From the NCBI GenBank assembly GCA_022563615.1, contig JADFMZ010000208.1:1-6143 (forward strand): a DNA stretch of 6,143 bases, written 5' to 3'. Source of the stretch: Planctomycetota bacterium. GTDB taxonomy: Bacteria; Planctomycetota; Phycisphaerae; UBA1845. Below the pieces are notes generated by a model. It was not told where the DNA came from, made no database searches, and saw only the letters and a program-made list of their open reading frames with translations. A program made the translations under genes and the position numbers. Below are positions 1 through 6,143 of the stretch, in pieces. Within the stretch, counting starts at the first letter, position 1. Every line of letters begins with the position of its first letter.

Positions 1-2297
1 CCAACCGGTTCGTTATGGGGAATGCGCGCCTGGAACATGAGGCGCTCGGTTCGACGCTGCATGAGCGCGAAACTGAAGTTACGCGGTCGAATCTCCCACC
101 CTTTCGGAGCTTCAAGCCTTCCGTGTCCCGTGATCGGCTCCGCGCCTTGATAGGCCATTTCCAAGGCGAACGAAACCAACTCCTGCCCTGAATCCACGTG
201 CCTGGGCTTGAGCTGCATGGAGGTCCGGAAGTCCACCAGCCAGGGTTCAACATGGTCCACGAGAATAGGCATGGCCGACAGTTGGACGATTTGCTGTCCG
301 AGATCGTTGCGTTTCAATGGGACCGCCTGACCCCACAGATCAATCTGGCGGGAAGCCCGACCGAGTTGGATGGCATGAGGTTGGACGTTGTCGGGGGCAT
401 GTTTGTCCCAAATGGCCGCGATCATGCCATCCTCCCCTTGAAAGGTCAGACAGGTCGCACCACTGATAGTGGAAAAGCGCCGATCCGGCATCGAATCCCC
501 CAGCACATCCGCCAGCGTGCGCAACAGGATGTACCGTTCGGTCGGCTCCGTAATGATACCCTGGGGGGTCTCGCGAACCGTCCAGGTCTGGGGCACGTAC
601 ACGACATCGAAGCCGACGTGTCGCGCGGTGATGATCCGCTGCGTCCAGTCCGCCAGTCGCGGAAGACGGTGATACGAGTCGTCCGGCAAAGAAGCGATGA
701 ACGCGGACACGGGCTGATAGCCTTGCCGGCGTAGACCCGCCAGCGCAGTGGAGAAAGACTCCGTCGGGAACTCCGGCCTGAGATGGAGCGTGATCTGGTC
801 CACGGGAAGTTTGTCCTCCGGTGGCTCGGTTGCAGTGGATCTTGGCGCGCCCAGGAGCGGTGACGTGATGTACTGGCGTAGCACGCGGCGCAACTGCCCG
901 GCTGCGACTCCAAGTTCTTCGGGCGACGGGAGCTTCTCGCTGGAGTCAGTGCCCAGTTGCCATCCACGAAAAACACTGGCGTTCGGTACGGCCACGGCGG
1001 CCAAGTGCTGGGCCCAAACACTCGTGTCCAGTGCAAGCAACTCAACAAGGGAGCGCAAGTAGGAACCGTGACCTCGCGCTAGAGAAGCCGGGGGCTCCAC
1101 GAACACCGCGGTCAATGCGAACCGTTTCTTGATGAGTTCCTGAAAAAATCGACCCATCCTGCGCCGGCGCCCGACCGCCGTCGCGCCGCCATCCAGGCCA
1201 TACCAGACCGGCAGCTTGGCGGACCGGAGCGCCTGGTGTTGCAGCAGGTTCAACTCTGTGGGTAGGTCGCGATGCAATTCCGCATCCACGACGACCCCCA
1301 AGGAACGGGCCGCCGCATCCGGACTACCAAAGAGCGGTGCAAGACGGGCGAACGTCAACGACCGAGTCAGGATGGGACCTGCGCGGGCCGTGACCTCCAA
1401 GCGGGCTTCATAGAGCCCGGGAGACAGATGGCCTACGTTGATCGATGTGGGTTTTGTGTCGTCATTAACTGTAACCTCCACGCGCTGCGTCTGCACGGCG
1501 ACTCCGCCGGCGGCGAAGATCGAGAGTTTTCCTTCGAGCGAGCTATCATCCAAATCGGCCAGGACAACCTGTAACGTCAGTGACCCATCCGGCGTCAACA
1601 CGTTGCCGAGTACGGAAGACGTGATTTGAGCGTGCGGCAGCCTGTAGATCGTGATGTCATCGAACCAGGCGCCGCCGAACACGTCCACACGCGGAACATG
1701 GCGAGGCGGCGGCGCCGTTTGCCGGATCGGTTCCTGGACGACCCAGGCGATCAGCCCGATCGAATGGGCCTGCGGCGGTGCCGACGTAAGGAAAAGTTCG
1801 ACGCGCGTCCAGCCGGACGGCTCCTCGGGGCCTCCGACGTAACGGGTGCGAACCAGCGTCCGTGGGATCGGCTGACCATGCTTATCGAGAAAGTGCGCGC
1901 TGAAACACGCTCGGGCGTAATGGAGACGGTCGGGTCGGATGTACGCTTCGATGCGGTAGTCACTGTTGATACGGACACGGGTTTCAGGCCCGGTGTAGTG
2001 ATAGGCGACGTTGCGACCTTCGCTGGAAACATGGAATGATGGCGGAGCAGCCCGGCCCACCTCGAAATCAAACGCCGCACCGGTGTAATGTGGAAACCCC
2101 GGGGGACGCAGGGGAACCCAAAACTTGGGAATCTCCTCCAGATTGCCAAACGCCCGTTCGTCGAAGTCGTAATGGTGAACCACCCGCCGGACGGGACGAA
2201 ACCGGTCAGCCAAATCCTGCGCACGCCCAGCCGACGCTGCGCCTCCCAACACAACGACAATGGTCAGATAAAAAAGTGTTGCGAATCGTGCGCGCAC
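1..2297 (-). CDS. Large secreted beta-rich protein, glycosidase-like C-terminal region (3' partial)
   Basis: Reading the minus strand by hand from GTG (2297-2295) to the left edge gives 765 codons with no stop, so the gene continues outside the window. The first residues form a signal peptide: basic N-region (RARF), hydrophobic core about residues 5-19, and cleavage motifs ASA (21-23) or GRA before QD (26/27), so the protein is probably exported. Residues about 37-220 look like a jelly-roll or carbohydrate-binding-type domain, from HHYDFDE to WFDDITIYRLP. The middle is unassigned. Residues about 624-675 (AAIWDK, IDLWG near 655, then a buried-strand pattern) resemble the small C-terminal beta domain of many secreted glycoside hydrolases, and GWEIRP further on resembles a NEW3-like beta domain. 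No catalytic residues can be named, so enzyme activity is unproven. The start is uncertain: only AAGGA lies upstream, about 14 bases away, and an in-frame ATG at 2438 would add 47 residues before the signal peptide. The plus-strand open frames across it are antisense shadows. Confidence 0.8.
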   Translation of the reverse strand, partial: MRARFATLFYLTIVVVLGGAASAGRAQDLADRFRPVRRVVHHYDFDERAFGNLEEIPKFWVPLRPPGFPHYTGAAFDFEVGRAAPPSFHVSSEGRNVAYHYTGPETRVRINSDYRIEAYIRPDRLHYARACFSAHFLDKHGQPIPRTLVRTRYVGGPEEPSGWTRVELFLTSAPPQAHSIGLIAWVVQEPIRQTAPPPRHVPRVDVFGGAWFDDITIYRLPHAQITSSVLGNVLTPDGSLTLQVVLADLDDSSLEGKLSIFAAGGVAVQTQRVEVTVNDDTKPTSINVGHLSPGLYEARLEVTARAGPILTRSLTFARLAPLFGSPDAAARSLGVVVDAELHRDLPTELNLLQHQALRSAKLPVWYGLDGGATAVGRRRRMGRFFQELIKKRFALTAVFVEPPASLARGHGSYLRSLVELLALDTSVWAQHLAAVAVPNASVFRGWQLGTDSSEKLPSPEELGVAAGQLRRVLRQYITSPLLGAPRSTATEPPEDKLPVDQITLHLRPEFPTESFSTALAGLRRQGYQPVSAFIASLPDDSYHRLPRLADWTQRIITARHVGFDVVYVPQTWTVRETPQGIITEPTERYILLRTLADVLGDSMPDRRFSTISGATCLTFQGEDGMIAAIWDKHAPDNVQPHAIQLGRASRQIDLWGQAVPLKRNDLGQQIVQLSAMPILVDHVEPWLVDFRTSMQLKPRHVDSGQELVSFALEMAYQGAEPITGHGRLEAPKGWEIRPRNFSFALMQRRTERLMFQARIPHNEPV

Positions 2298-2483
2298 GTT
2301 GACCCAATCAATCCTTGCAGATGGGTTATCGGCAGCTCGGAAAGACGGAGTTAGATGGTTCCGACGGCTAAACGTCCCCGCTATGGAATCGCTCGAAGCG
2401 TGCACACTCACGCGGGTGGGTGCGTAAAGAGAAGCCATCGTTGCAGCTAAGGCTAGAGCATTTCCCGTTTCTGCGTTCCAAGC

Positions 2484-2501
2484 CGCAGGCGTCAGCCTGC
2501 G
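2484..2501. repeat. Intergenic palindrome, possible dispersed repeat unit
   Basis: CGCAGGC, the loop GTCA and GCCTGCG form a perfect 7-bp GC-rich stem with a 4-base loop. No T-tract follows on either strand, so it is a poor intrinsic terminator. Short GC-rich palindromes of this style recur between genes in many planctomycete genomes, so a REP-like dispersed element is a reasonable reading. Only one copy is present here, so the repeat status is inference. Confidence 0.45.
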
Positions 2502-2695
2502 CGACTCTTCGCTGCATGATGCACCACAGAGGGCGAATGACCCGGCATGCCAATACGGGAATCGCTGTAGGGTCCACGCGATGCGCGCCCGCCCACTCTC
2601 GAAGCTCGGAGAAACTGAGCCAAGGGCTTGAGCCCGCGCGATGGATTCGGGCGCCTCGACCGCGCGCAATTCAAGAGTGGTGGACGGCGTCCCGT

Positions 2696-2724
2696 TTGCC
2701 GGAGCAGCCGTCACAGTCTACGAT
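2696..2724 (+). promoter_or_regulatory. Candidate nadB promoter
   Basis: TTGCCG (2696-2701) and TACGAT (2719-2724) each match 4 of 6 positions of the sigma-70 consensus and are separated by exactly 17 bases. Transcription would begin near 2731, only about 5 bases before the nadB ATG at 2736. That implies a leaderless or near-leaderless message and agrees with the lack of a good Shine-Dalgarno sequence; only AGG at 2729-2731 is present. Matches of this quality occur by chance in GC-rich DNA. Confidence 0.3.
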
Positions 2725-2735
2725 AGTTAGGCGCC

Positions 2736-4364
2736 ATGGCTTCGCTTTACGACACGCGGCGGTATCTGACCGACTTTGATTCCAAGCGGATGGGACATTT
2801 CGTCACCGACGTGTTGGTGATCGGAAGCGGGGTGGCGGGAGCCCGGGCGGCGATCGAGGCTGCGCGGCACGGACAGGTCACCCTCATGTGTAAGGGGCCG
2901 TTTGAGGATTCCGCCACGGCGCGCGCCCAAGGCGGCATTGCCACGGCGTTGGGCGACGACGACTCCACACAATCCCATTTCGAGGACACGATGCGTGTGG
3001 GCTGCGGGCTCAACGACCGCGAGGCGGTTCAAATACTCGTCATGGATGCGCGGCGACGCATCGAGGAGTTGATCGAGTGGGGGTTCGAGTTCGATCGCGT
3101 CCAAGGACGGGTGGATCTGGGACGCGAAGGCGGCCACAAGGTCAACCGCATCCTTCACGCGCACGGCGACCGCACTGGCCGCGAACTGGTCCGCATCCTT
3201 CATCAACGCGTTCTCCATAATGAAAACATCCGCGTCTTTGAGCATTGCTTCCTGCTCGACTTCATCGTGCTGAACGACGCGTGCGTGGGTGTCGTAACAT
3301 TTCACGAACGGCACGGGCACCAGCTTCTATGGGCCAGACAGACGATTCTTGCTTCGGGTGGCTGTGGCCGTATCTGGCGAGAAACAACCAACCCTCCCGG
3401 CTCAACGGGCGACGGGCTCGCTGCCGCCTTTCGCGCCGGGGCCGTGCTGCGCGACATGGAATTGATGCAGTTCCATCCAACGACGTTATACGTGGCCGGG
3501 GCGGGACGGGCGTTGATATCGGAGGCGGTCCGTGGCGAGGGGGCCTATCTTGTCGATCGCGCCGGCGAGCGGTTCATGCAGAAATACCATGCGGACGCGG
3601 AATTAGCCCCGCGTGACGTTGTCAGCCGTGCCATCCACAAACATCTGCGAGAGACCCGGTCCAACTGCGTTTACCTGGACGCCCGGCACATAAGTGGATT
3701 TGCCGACAGGTTTCCCCACATCGCCCGGCTCTGCCAAGACTTTCAGATTGACGTAACGCGGGATCTGATTCCGGTCCGTCCCAGCGCTCACTACATGATC
3801 GGCGGGGTGCAGGCCGATCTCGACGGCCGCAGCTCGATCGACGGTCTGCTCTGCTGTGGTGAGGCGGCCTGTTCCGGTGTACACGGAGCCAACAGGATGG
3901 CCAGCAACTCCCTGCTGGAAGGCCTGGTTTTCGGCGTCAGAGCCGGTGAGACCGCTGGAAGACTCGCCAAGGGATCCGGGAACAAGGTTCCTCTACAGCC
4001 GGTCGTCAGTCGCAACCCGGAGTCGAGACGCACGGGGTTGGACCTTCCCGATATCGACCACTCCTTGCGCAGCCTGATGTGGCGCAATGTCGGGATGGTT
4101 CGCAGCGCCGACCGTCTTGGCGAGACCAACGACATCCTCGACTTCTGGGGCCATTATACGCTGGATAAGACCTTCGACGACCGGGCCGGATGGGAAACCC
4201 AAAACCAGCTTACCGTGGCCAAGCTCGTGGCTTCGAGCGCTTGGACTCGCAAGACTTCCATCGGCGTCCATTACCGCAGCGACTCACCGGACCCGACCGC
4301 CGATCTCCCGTACCATGTGGTCGTAGCGCGGAAGGAAAGTGGAACCGCGCCCCGCCGGGACTGA
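2736..4364 (+). CDS. nadB: L-aspartate oxidase (NadB)
   Basis: The 542-residue protein oxidises L-aspartate to iminoaspartate with FAD in the cytoplasm, using oxygen or fumarate as acceptor; NadA then makes quinolinate for NAD. Family features are present in order: the FAD dinucleotide-binding motif DVLVIGSGVAG (25-35), the ARAQGGIA segment (62-69), EGGHKVNRILHAHGDRTGRE (131-150), FHPT with H247, EAVRGEGA (263-270), PRDVVSRAI with R293, HYMIGGV with H352, and GANRMASNSLLEGLVFG (384-400) with R387. These match the substrate-binding and catalytic histidines and arginines of the succinate dehydrogenase/fumarate reductase flavoprotein family. The absence of NadB-incompatible insertions and the EGGH motif favour NadB over SdhA or FrdA. 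Length is typical (about 510-550). ATG 2736 was chosen because it precedes the FAD motif by the usual short N-terminal arm; no strong ribosome-binding site supports it. The C-terminal helical segment reads RKTSIGVH, where E. coli NadB has RKESRGLH. nadA and nadC are not adjacent. Confidence 0.95.
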   Translation: MASLYDTRRYLTDFDSKRMGHFVTDVLVIGSGVAGARAAIEAARHGQVTLMCKGPFEDSATARAQGGIATALGDDDSTQSHFEDTMRVGCGLNDREAVQILVMDARRRIEELIEWGFEFDRVQGRVDLGREGGHKVNRILHAHGDRTGRELVRILHQRVLHNENIRVFEHCFLLDFIVLNDACVGVVTFHERHGHQLLWARQTILASGGCGRIWRETTNPPGSTGDGLAAAFRAGAVLRDMELMQFHPTTLYVAGAGRALISEAVRGEGAYLVDRAGERFMQKYHADAELAPRDVVSRAIHKHLRETRSNCVYLDARHISGFADRFPHIARLCQDFQIDVTRDLIPVRPSAHYMIGGVQADLDGRSSIDGLLCCGEAACSGVHGANRMASNSLLEGLVFGVRAGETAGRLAKGSGNKVPLQPVVSRNPESRRTGLDLPDIDHSLRSLMWRNVGMVRSADRLGETNDILDFWGHYTLDKTFDDRAGWETQNQLTVAKLVASSAWTRKTSIGVHYRSDSPDPTADLPYHVVVARKESGTAPRRD

Positions 4365-4394
4365 TTCAACCGGGTTCGACACTCGCATATATCG

Positions 4395-4415
4395 GTGCCG
4401 GGCAATGGCCGGTAC
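4395..4415 (+). terminator. Possible hairpin after nadB
   Basis: GTGCCGG (4395-4401) pairs with CCGGTAC (4409-4415) over 7 bp, including one G-T pair, with a 7-base loop. It lies 30 bases after the nadB stop. There is no T-tract, so it could be a weak terminator or 3'-end stabilising hairpin, or chance. Confidence 0.25.
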
Positions 4416-4523
4416 AGCCGTGAGCACCCGAGACAAGCACCGTGCGACGGTCAGAGGGCCTTGCTCCATTTCCGTTTCGCGCTGTACCTTGCATTCGCTT
4501 CGACGCCCGACGCAGACACGGGT

Positions 4524-4552
4524 TTGACGCCTACCCTACGCAGGGTTATCTT
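4524..4552 (+). promoter_or_regulatory. Candidate promoter for tRNA-Phe
   Basis: TTGACG (4524-4529, 5 of 6 consensus matches) is followed after exactly 17 bases by TATCTT (4547-4552, 4 of 6). Transcription would start near 4559 and give a precursor with a leader of roughly 95 bases before the mature tRNA. It is the best sigma-70-like pair I found upstream of the tRNA. Confidence 0.4.
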
Positions 4553-4654
4553 TCCTTCGTACTGGCCGTTGCGGCAAGCTCGTAATCTTCGGCGTCGGCA
4601 CCTCGATCGGCGCCATGAACAAGACCGCGTACGAGCGCCGCGTGTGGCTTTGCA

Positions 4655-4727
<73 letters not shown>

Positions 4728-4734
4728 TTCGCGT

Positions 4735-4769
4735 AAACCGCCATGAGAGCAATACTTATGGCGGTTTTT
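4735..4769 (+). terminator. Intrinsic terminator of tRNA-Phe
   Basis: AAACCGCCAT (4735-4744) pairs perfectly with ATGGCGGTTT (4758-4767) around a 13-base loop, and the T-run is 4765-4769. It begins 7 bases after the tRNA ends, so it most likely ends the tRNA transcript. The minus-strand reading is also a hairpin but is followed only by TTTA, so it would stop transcription from the converging toxin-antitoxin operon less well. Confidence 0.85.
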
Positions 4770-4798
4770 CGATAGGTCGCAACCAGTCCGAAAATCCA

Positions 4799-4864
4799 AT
4801 TTCCCGTCCGAATTACCCGTCCAACAATCGTAGCGACGCTTACCGTGGCGTCCAGACGGGAAAT
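4799..4864. repeat. Perfect 10-bp inverted repeat between terminator and antitoxin gene
   Basis: ATTTCCCGTC (4799-4808) is the exact reverse complement of GACGGGAAAT (4855-4864), separated by 46 bases. It lies in the roughly 130-base space downstream of the antitoxin stop. It could form the 3' end of that transcript, but the long loop makes the structure weak and chance is possible. The rest of 4770-4902 shows no gene. Confidence 0.3.
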
Positions 4865-4902
4865 GGCCGCGTGCCGATCGACTTGGTGGCGGCATTTCAA
4901 TC

Positions 4903-5979
4903 TCATGATCGCAAGCGCAATGGGGGCATCGAGAGATACTGCGTCTGGAATTCCTGTTCACTGATGGACAGCATCTGACACATTTCGGCGAGGCTGTAGC
5001 CGTGATCCCGTTGGTAAACCCCAAGGAGCTGATCTATCAGGCTCGGCCGTTCGTCTGAAATCGTAACAGGTTCGCATGTGCGGTGACCAGCAGCGCTGAG
5101 CTGTGTGAAACAGCGACGATACTGAGAATGAGTAATCACGCCGAGATCATGAGCGCGCACGATGAGAGCGGCGATGGAGACCCGCCATTTCGGTTTCAGC
5201 ATTGCTGCACGCTGTAGCGAAAACGGCGACAGGTCTGGCAGGATTTCGTCGCGTGGCATCAAGAATTCAGATGCGAAGCTGTCCGCTTCGGATTCCAGAT
5301 TCTCCGTCGGAACGCGATGCATCACGATGTGTCCAATCTCGTGAGCGAGCGTGAACCTCAGTCGATCCATCGGAACATCGTGATTCACAAAGAACATCGG
5401 CGGCAGACCGTTGAGCCAACGACTTTGCGCATCAAACTTCCTGGACAAGAAGTCTCTTCTCACGATGACACCGCCAGCACTTTCTATGACGCCAATCAAA
5501 TCCTTGACCGGGCCAAGCGGAAGATTCCACTTCGCTCGCACAAGCTGTGCGATAGCCACGGCGTCGTCGTTGAAGTCCGCAATATCGAGCGGGAAGAACT
5601 CGTTGTCACTCTTGACATCGACACCCCTCAGCAAGTGAGCTAATTGCAGCGTCAGGATGTTGATCTGTGCCTGAATCCGCTTCTGCTCAAAGACTGGAAG
5701 AGTTTTTCTCTTGCGGAAATAGACGGAGCTGATGCCCAACCCGTACAGGCGATCCGGCTGGAAGAAAAACTGAGTGGGATAATCGAGAGCCAGCCCAATT
5801 TTCTCCAGTTGCTCGTCCGGTACTTGCAGTTGCCCACTTTCAAACTTGGAAATATGACCTTGCGAAATAGATGTTCGCAACGCCAATTCCTTCTGCGTCA
5901 TCGCTCGCGCTTCTAGCTCGCGCTCCAAGTAGTACCCAGGCGCAATCGCCCGTTCTACAGTGATCTCAACTTCACCCAT
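4903..5979 (-). CDS. XRE HTH - ImmA/IrrE (COG2856) metallopeptidase, probable antitoxin
   Basis: The 358-residue protein begins with an XRE/Cro-type helix-turn-helix, core MTQKELALRTSISQGHISKF (27-46), the DNA-binding half expected to repress its own operon. A linker (about 75-155) leads to an ImmA/IrrE peptidase domain (about 160-280) with HEIGH (213-217, zinc ligands H213 and H217, catalytic E214) and, downstream, ESEADSFASEFLMP (229-242), whose glutamate (E231 or E229) should be the third zinc ligand. All expected catalytic residues are intact. The C-terminal tail contains a short helical segment (about 325-350, YSLAEMCQMLSISEQEF) resembling a second small helix-turn-helix. ATG 5979 was chosen over the upstream ATG 6024 because GGAGG (5986-5990) sits 6 bases away and the start overlaps the toxin stop. 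The family includes antitoxins and phage or conjugative-element regulators that cleave repressors. The toxin-first context favours the antitoxin role; its cleavage target is unknown. Confidence 0.9.
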   Translation of the reverse strand: MGEVEITVERAIAPGYYLERELEARAMTQKELALRTSISQGHISKFESGQLQVPDEQLEKIGLALDYPTQFFFQPDRLYGLGISSVYFRKRKTLPVFEQKRIQAQINILTLQLAHLLRGVDVKSDNEFFPLDIADFNDDAVAIAQLVRAKWNLPLGPVKDLIGVIESAGGVIVRRDFLSRKFDAQSRWLNGLPPMFFVNHDVPMDRLRFTLAHEIGHIVMHRVPTENLESEADSFASEFLMPRDEILPDLSPFSLQRAAMLKPKWRVSIAALIVRAHDLGVITHSQYRRCFTQLSAAGHRTCEPVTISDERPSLIDQLLGVYQRDHGYSLAEMCQMLSISEQEFQTQYLSMPPLRLRS

Positions 5980-6143
5980 GATAATCCTCCACCCCCCACA
6001 CGACGATAATCGCGTCATCGTCATCGCTCGCTTTGAGGATCAGTCTCCATTTCCCGGTCAGTGAAACCGCAAACTGCCCCACCCGATTGCCTCGCAACGC
6101 ATGGAATCGAAGGAAGGCGAACGACGAGAGATCGTTCATGCTC
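5972..6143 (-). CDS. RelE/HigB-type toxin, 3' part (5' partial)
   Basis: The minus-strand frame entering from the right edge ends at TGA 5974-5972. The visible C-terminal 56 or so residues include LRGNRVGQFAVSLTGKWRLI, then an acidic turn (SDDDDA) and a last strand IIVVWGVEDYHG. This matches the C-terminal strands of RelE/HigB ribosome-dependent mRNA interferases: the GxRxGQ(F/W)xVxLxGxWRLIF pattern followed by a terminal VEDYH. Family proteins are usually about 90-110 residues, so about 40 are missing beyond the edge, and the in-frame ATG at 6139 is probably internal. Its stop overlaps the antitoxin start by 8 bases (ATGGGTGA), so the two are translationally coupled. The order is toxin first, as in higBA operons. 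The operon promoter lies outside the window. Family membership is inferred from motifs only. Confidence 0.75.
   Translation of the reverse strand, partial: SMNDLSSFAFLRFHALRGNRVGQFAVSLTGKWRLILKASDDDDAIIVVWGVEDYHG
5986..5990 (-). promoter_or_regulatory. Shine-Dalgarno that fixes the antitoxin start
   Basis: On the minus strand GGAGG ends 6 bases before ATG 5979. It lies inside the toxin coding sequence and selects the inner ATG rather than the one 15 codons upstream at 6024. Confidence 0.8.

Larger units (their letters stand above)
2298..2735. other. Divergent intergenic region
   Basis: This stretch separates the minus-strand secreted-protein gene from plus-strand nadB. It holds a perfect 7-bp hairpin (2484-2501), a weaker GGGC-TTGA-GCCC hairpin (2624-2635) and a candidate nadB promoter just before the start codon. 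The frame of the minus-strand gene remains open back past ATG 2438, so part of this stretch could be coding if that start is used. Plus-strand frames here give low-complexity, repeat-like translations and I do not regard them as genes. I found no convincing promoter for the minus-strand gene. Confidence 0.6.
4365..4654. other. Intergenic region between nadB and tRNA-Phe
   Basis: I see no convincing gene in these 290 bases. It contains a hairpin 30 bases after the nadB stop and a promoter-like pair oriented toward the tRNA. A short plus-strand frame across 4547-4654 translates to hydrophobic residues (KLVIFGVGTSIGAMNK), but it runs into the tRNA and has no start or ribosome-binding site to support it. 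Confidence 0.5.

Noticed and set aside
198..1048. Open frames of 178 and 200 residues on plus and minus strands in this stretch
   Set aside because: Both are antisense or out of frame with the continuous 765-codon minus-strand gene; their translations are Arg/Pro/Ser-rich with no domain pattern.
1626..2302. Plus-strand frames of 137 and 88 residues and the 169-residue minus-strand frame
   Set aside because: They overlap the signal peptide and jelly-roll-like region of the real minus-strand gene in other frames and show no family motifs.
2420..2779. 119-residue plus-strand frame ahead of nadB
   Set aside because: It runs through the intergenic palindrome and into nadB in another frame; the translation is repeat-derived and unlike a protein family.
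2727..3320. 197-residue minus-strand frame opposite nadB
   Set aside because: It is antisense to the conserved FAD-binding and substrate-binding parts of nadB, whose reading is unambiguous.
5980..6024. Antitoxin start at ATG 6024 (15 extra residues)
   Set aside because: Those residues fall inside the toxin coding sequence, and GGAGG is positioned for ATG 5979 instead.

Overview
The window most resembles a chromosomal stretch from a GC-rich bacterium, probably a planctomycete. The evidence is a large secreted protein with planctomycete-like beta-rich and glycosidase-tail architecture, an L-aspartate oxidase whose N-terminus resembles planctomycete NadB, sparse Shine-Dalgarno sequences, and palindromic intergenic repeats. 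The lineage call rests on remembered sequence style, not on a search, and is moderate at best.

Layout, left to right. (1) Bases 1-2297, minus strand: one uninterrupted reading frame, open at the left edge, encoding a large exported protein. It has a signal peptide, a jelly-roll-like N-terminal region, a long central region, a glycoside-hydrolase-like C-terminal beta domain and the start of a further beta domain. It begins at GTG, or at an in-frame ATG at 2438, and has no stop in the window. (2) Bases 2298-2735: a divergent intergenic region with a perfect 7-bp hairpin and a candidate nadB promoter. (3) Bases 2736-4364, plus strand: nadB, L-aspartate oxidase, complete. (4) Bases 4365-4654: no convincing gene; one hairpin and a good sigma-70-like promoter candidate for the tRNA. 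(5) Bases 4655-4727: tRNA-Phe(GAA), followed 7 bases later by an intrinsic terminator. (6) Bases 4903-6143, minus strand: a two-gene toxin-antitoxin-like operon. It has the 3' part of a RelE/HigB-type toxin, then, overlapping it by 8 bases, a regulator joining an XRE helix-turn-helix to an ImmA/IrrE (COG2856) metallopeptidase.

How the parts relate. NadB makes iminoaspartate for de novo NAD synthesis; its partners NadA and NadC are not in view. The secreted protein is divergent to nadB and has no evident functional link to it. The toxin-antitoxin pair lies just beyond the 3' end of a tRNA gene and looks lower in G+C than the left half (hand-counted rows: 31/60 and 33/60 against 40/60 and 39/60). 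That fits an accessory module next to a tRNA, although no attachment-site repeat or integrase is visible. The toxin-antitoxin operon is the most interesting system here, but its architecture belongs to a known class.
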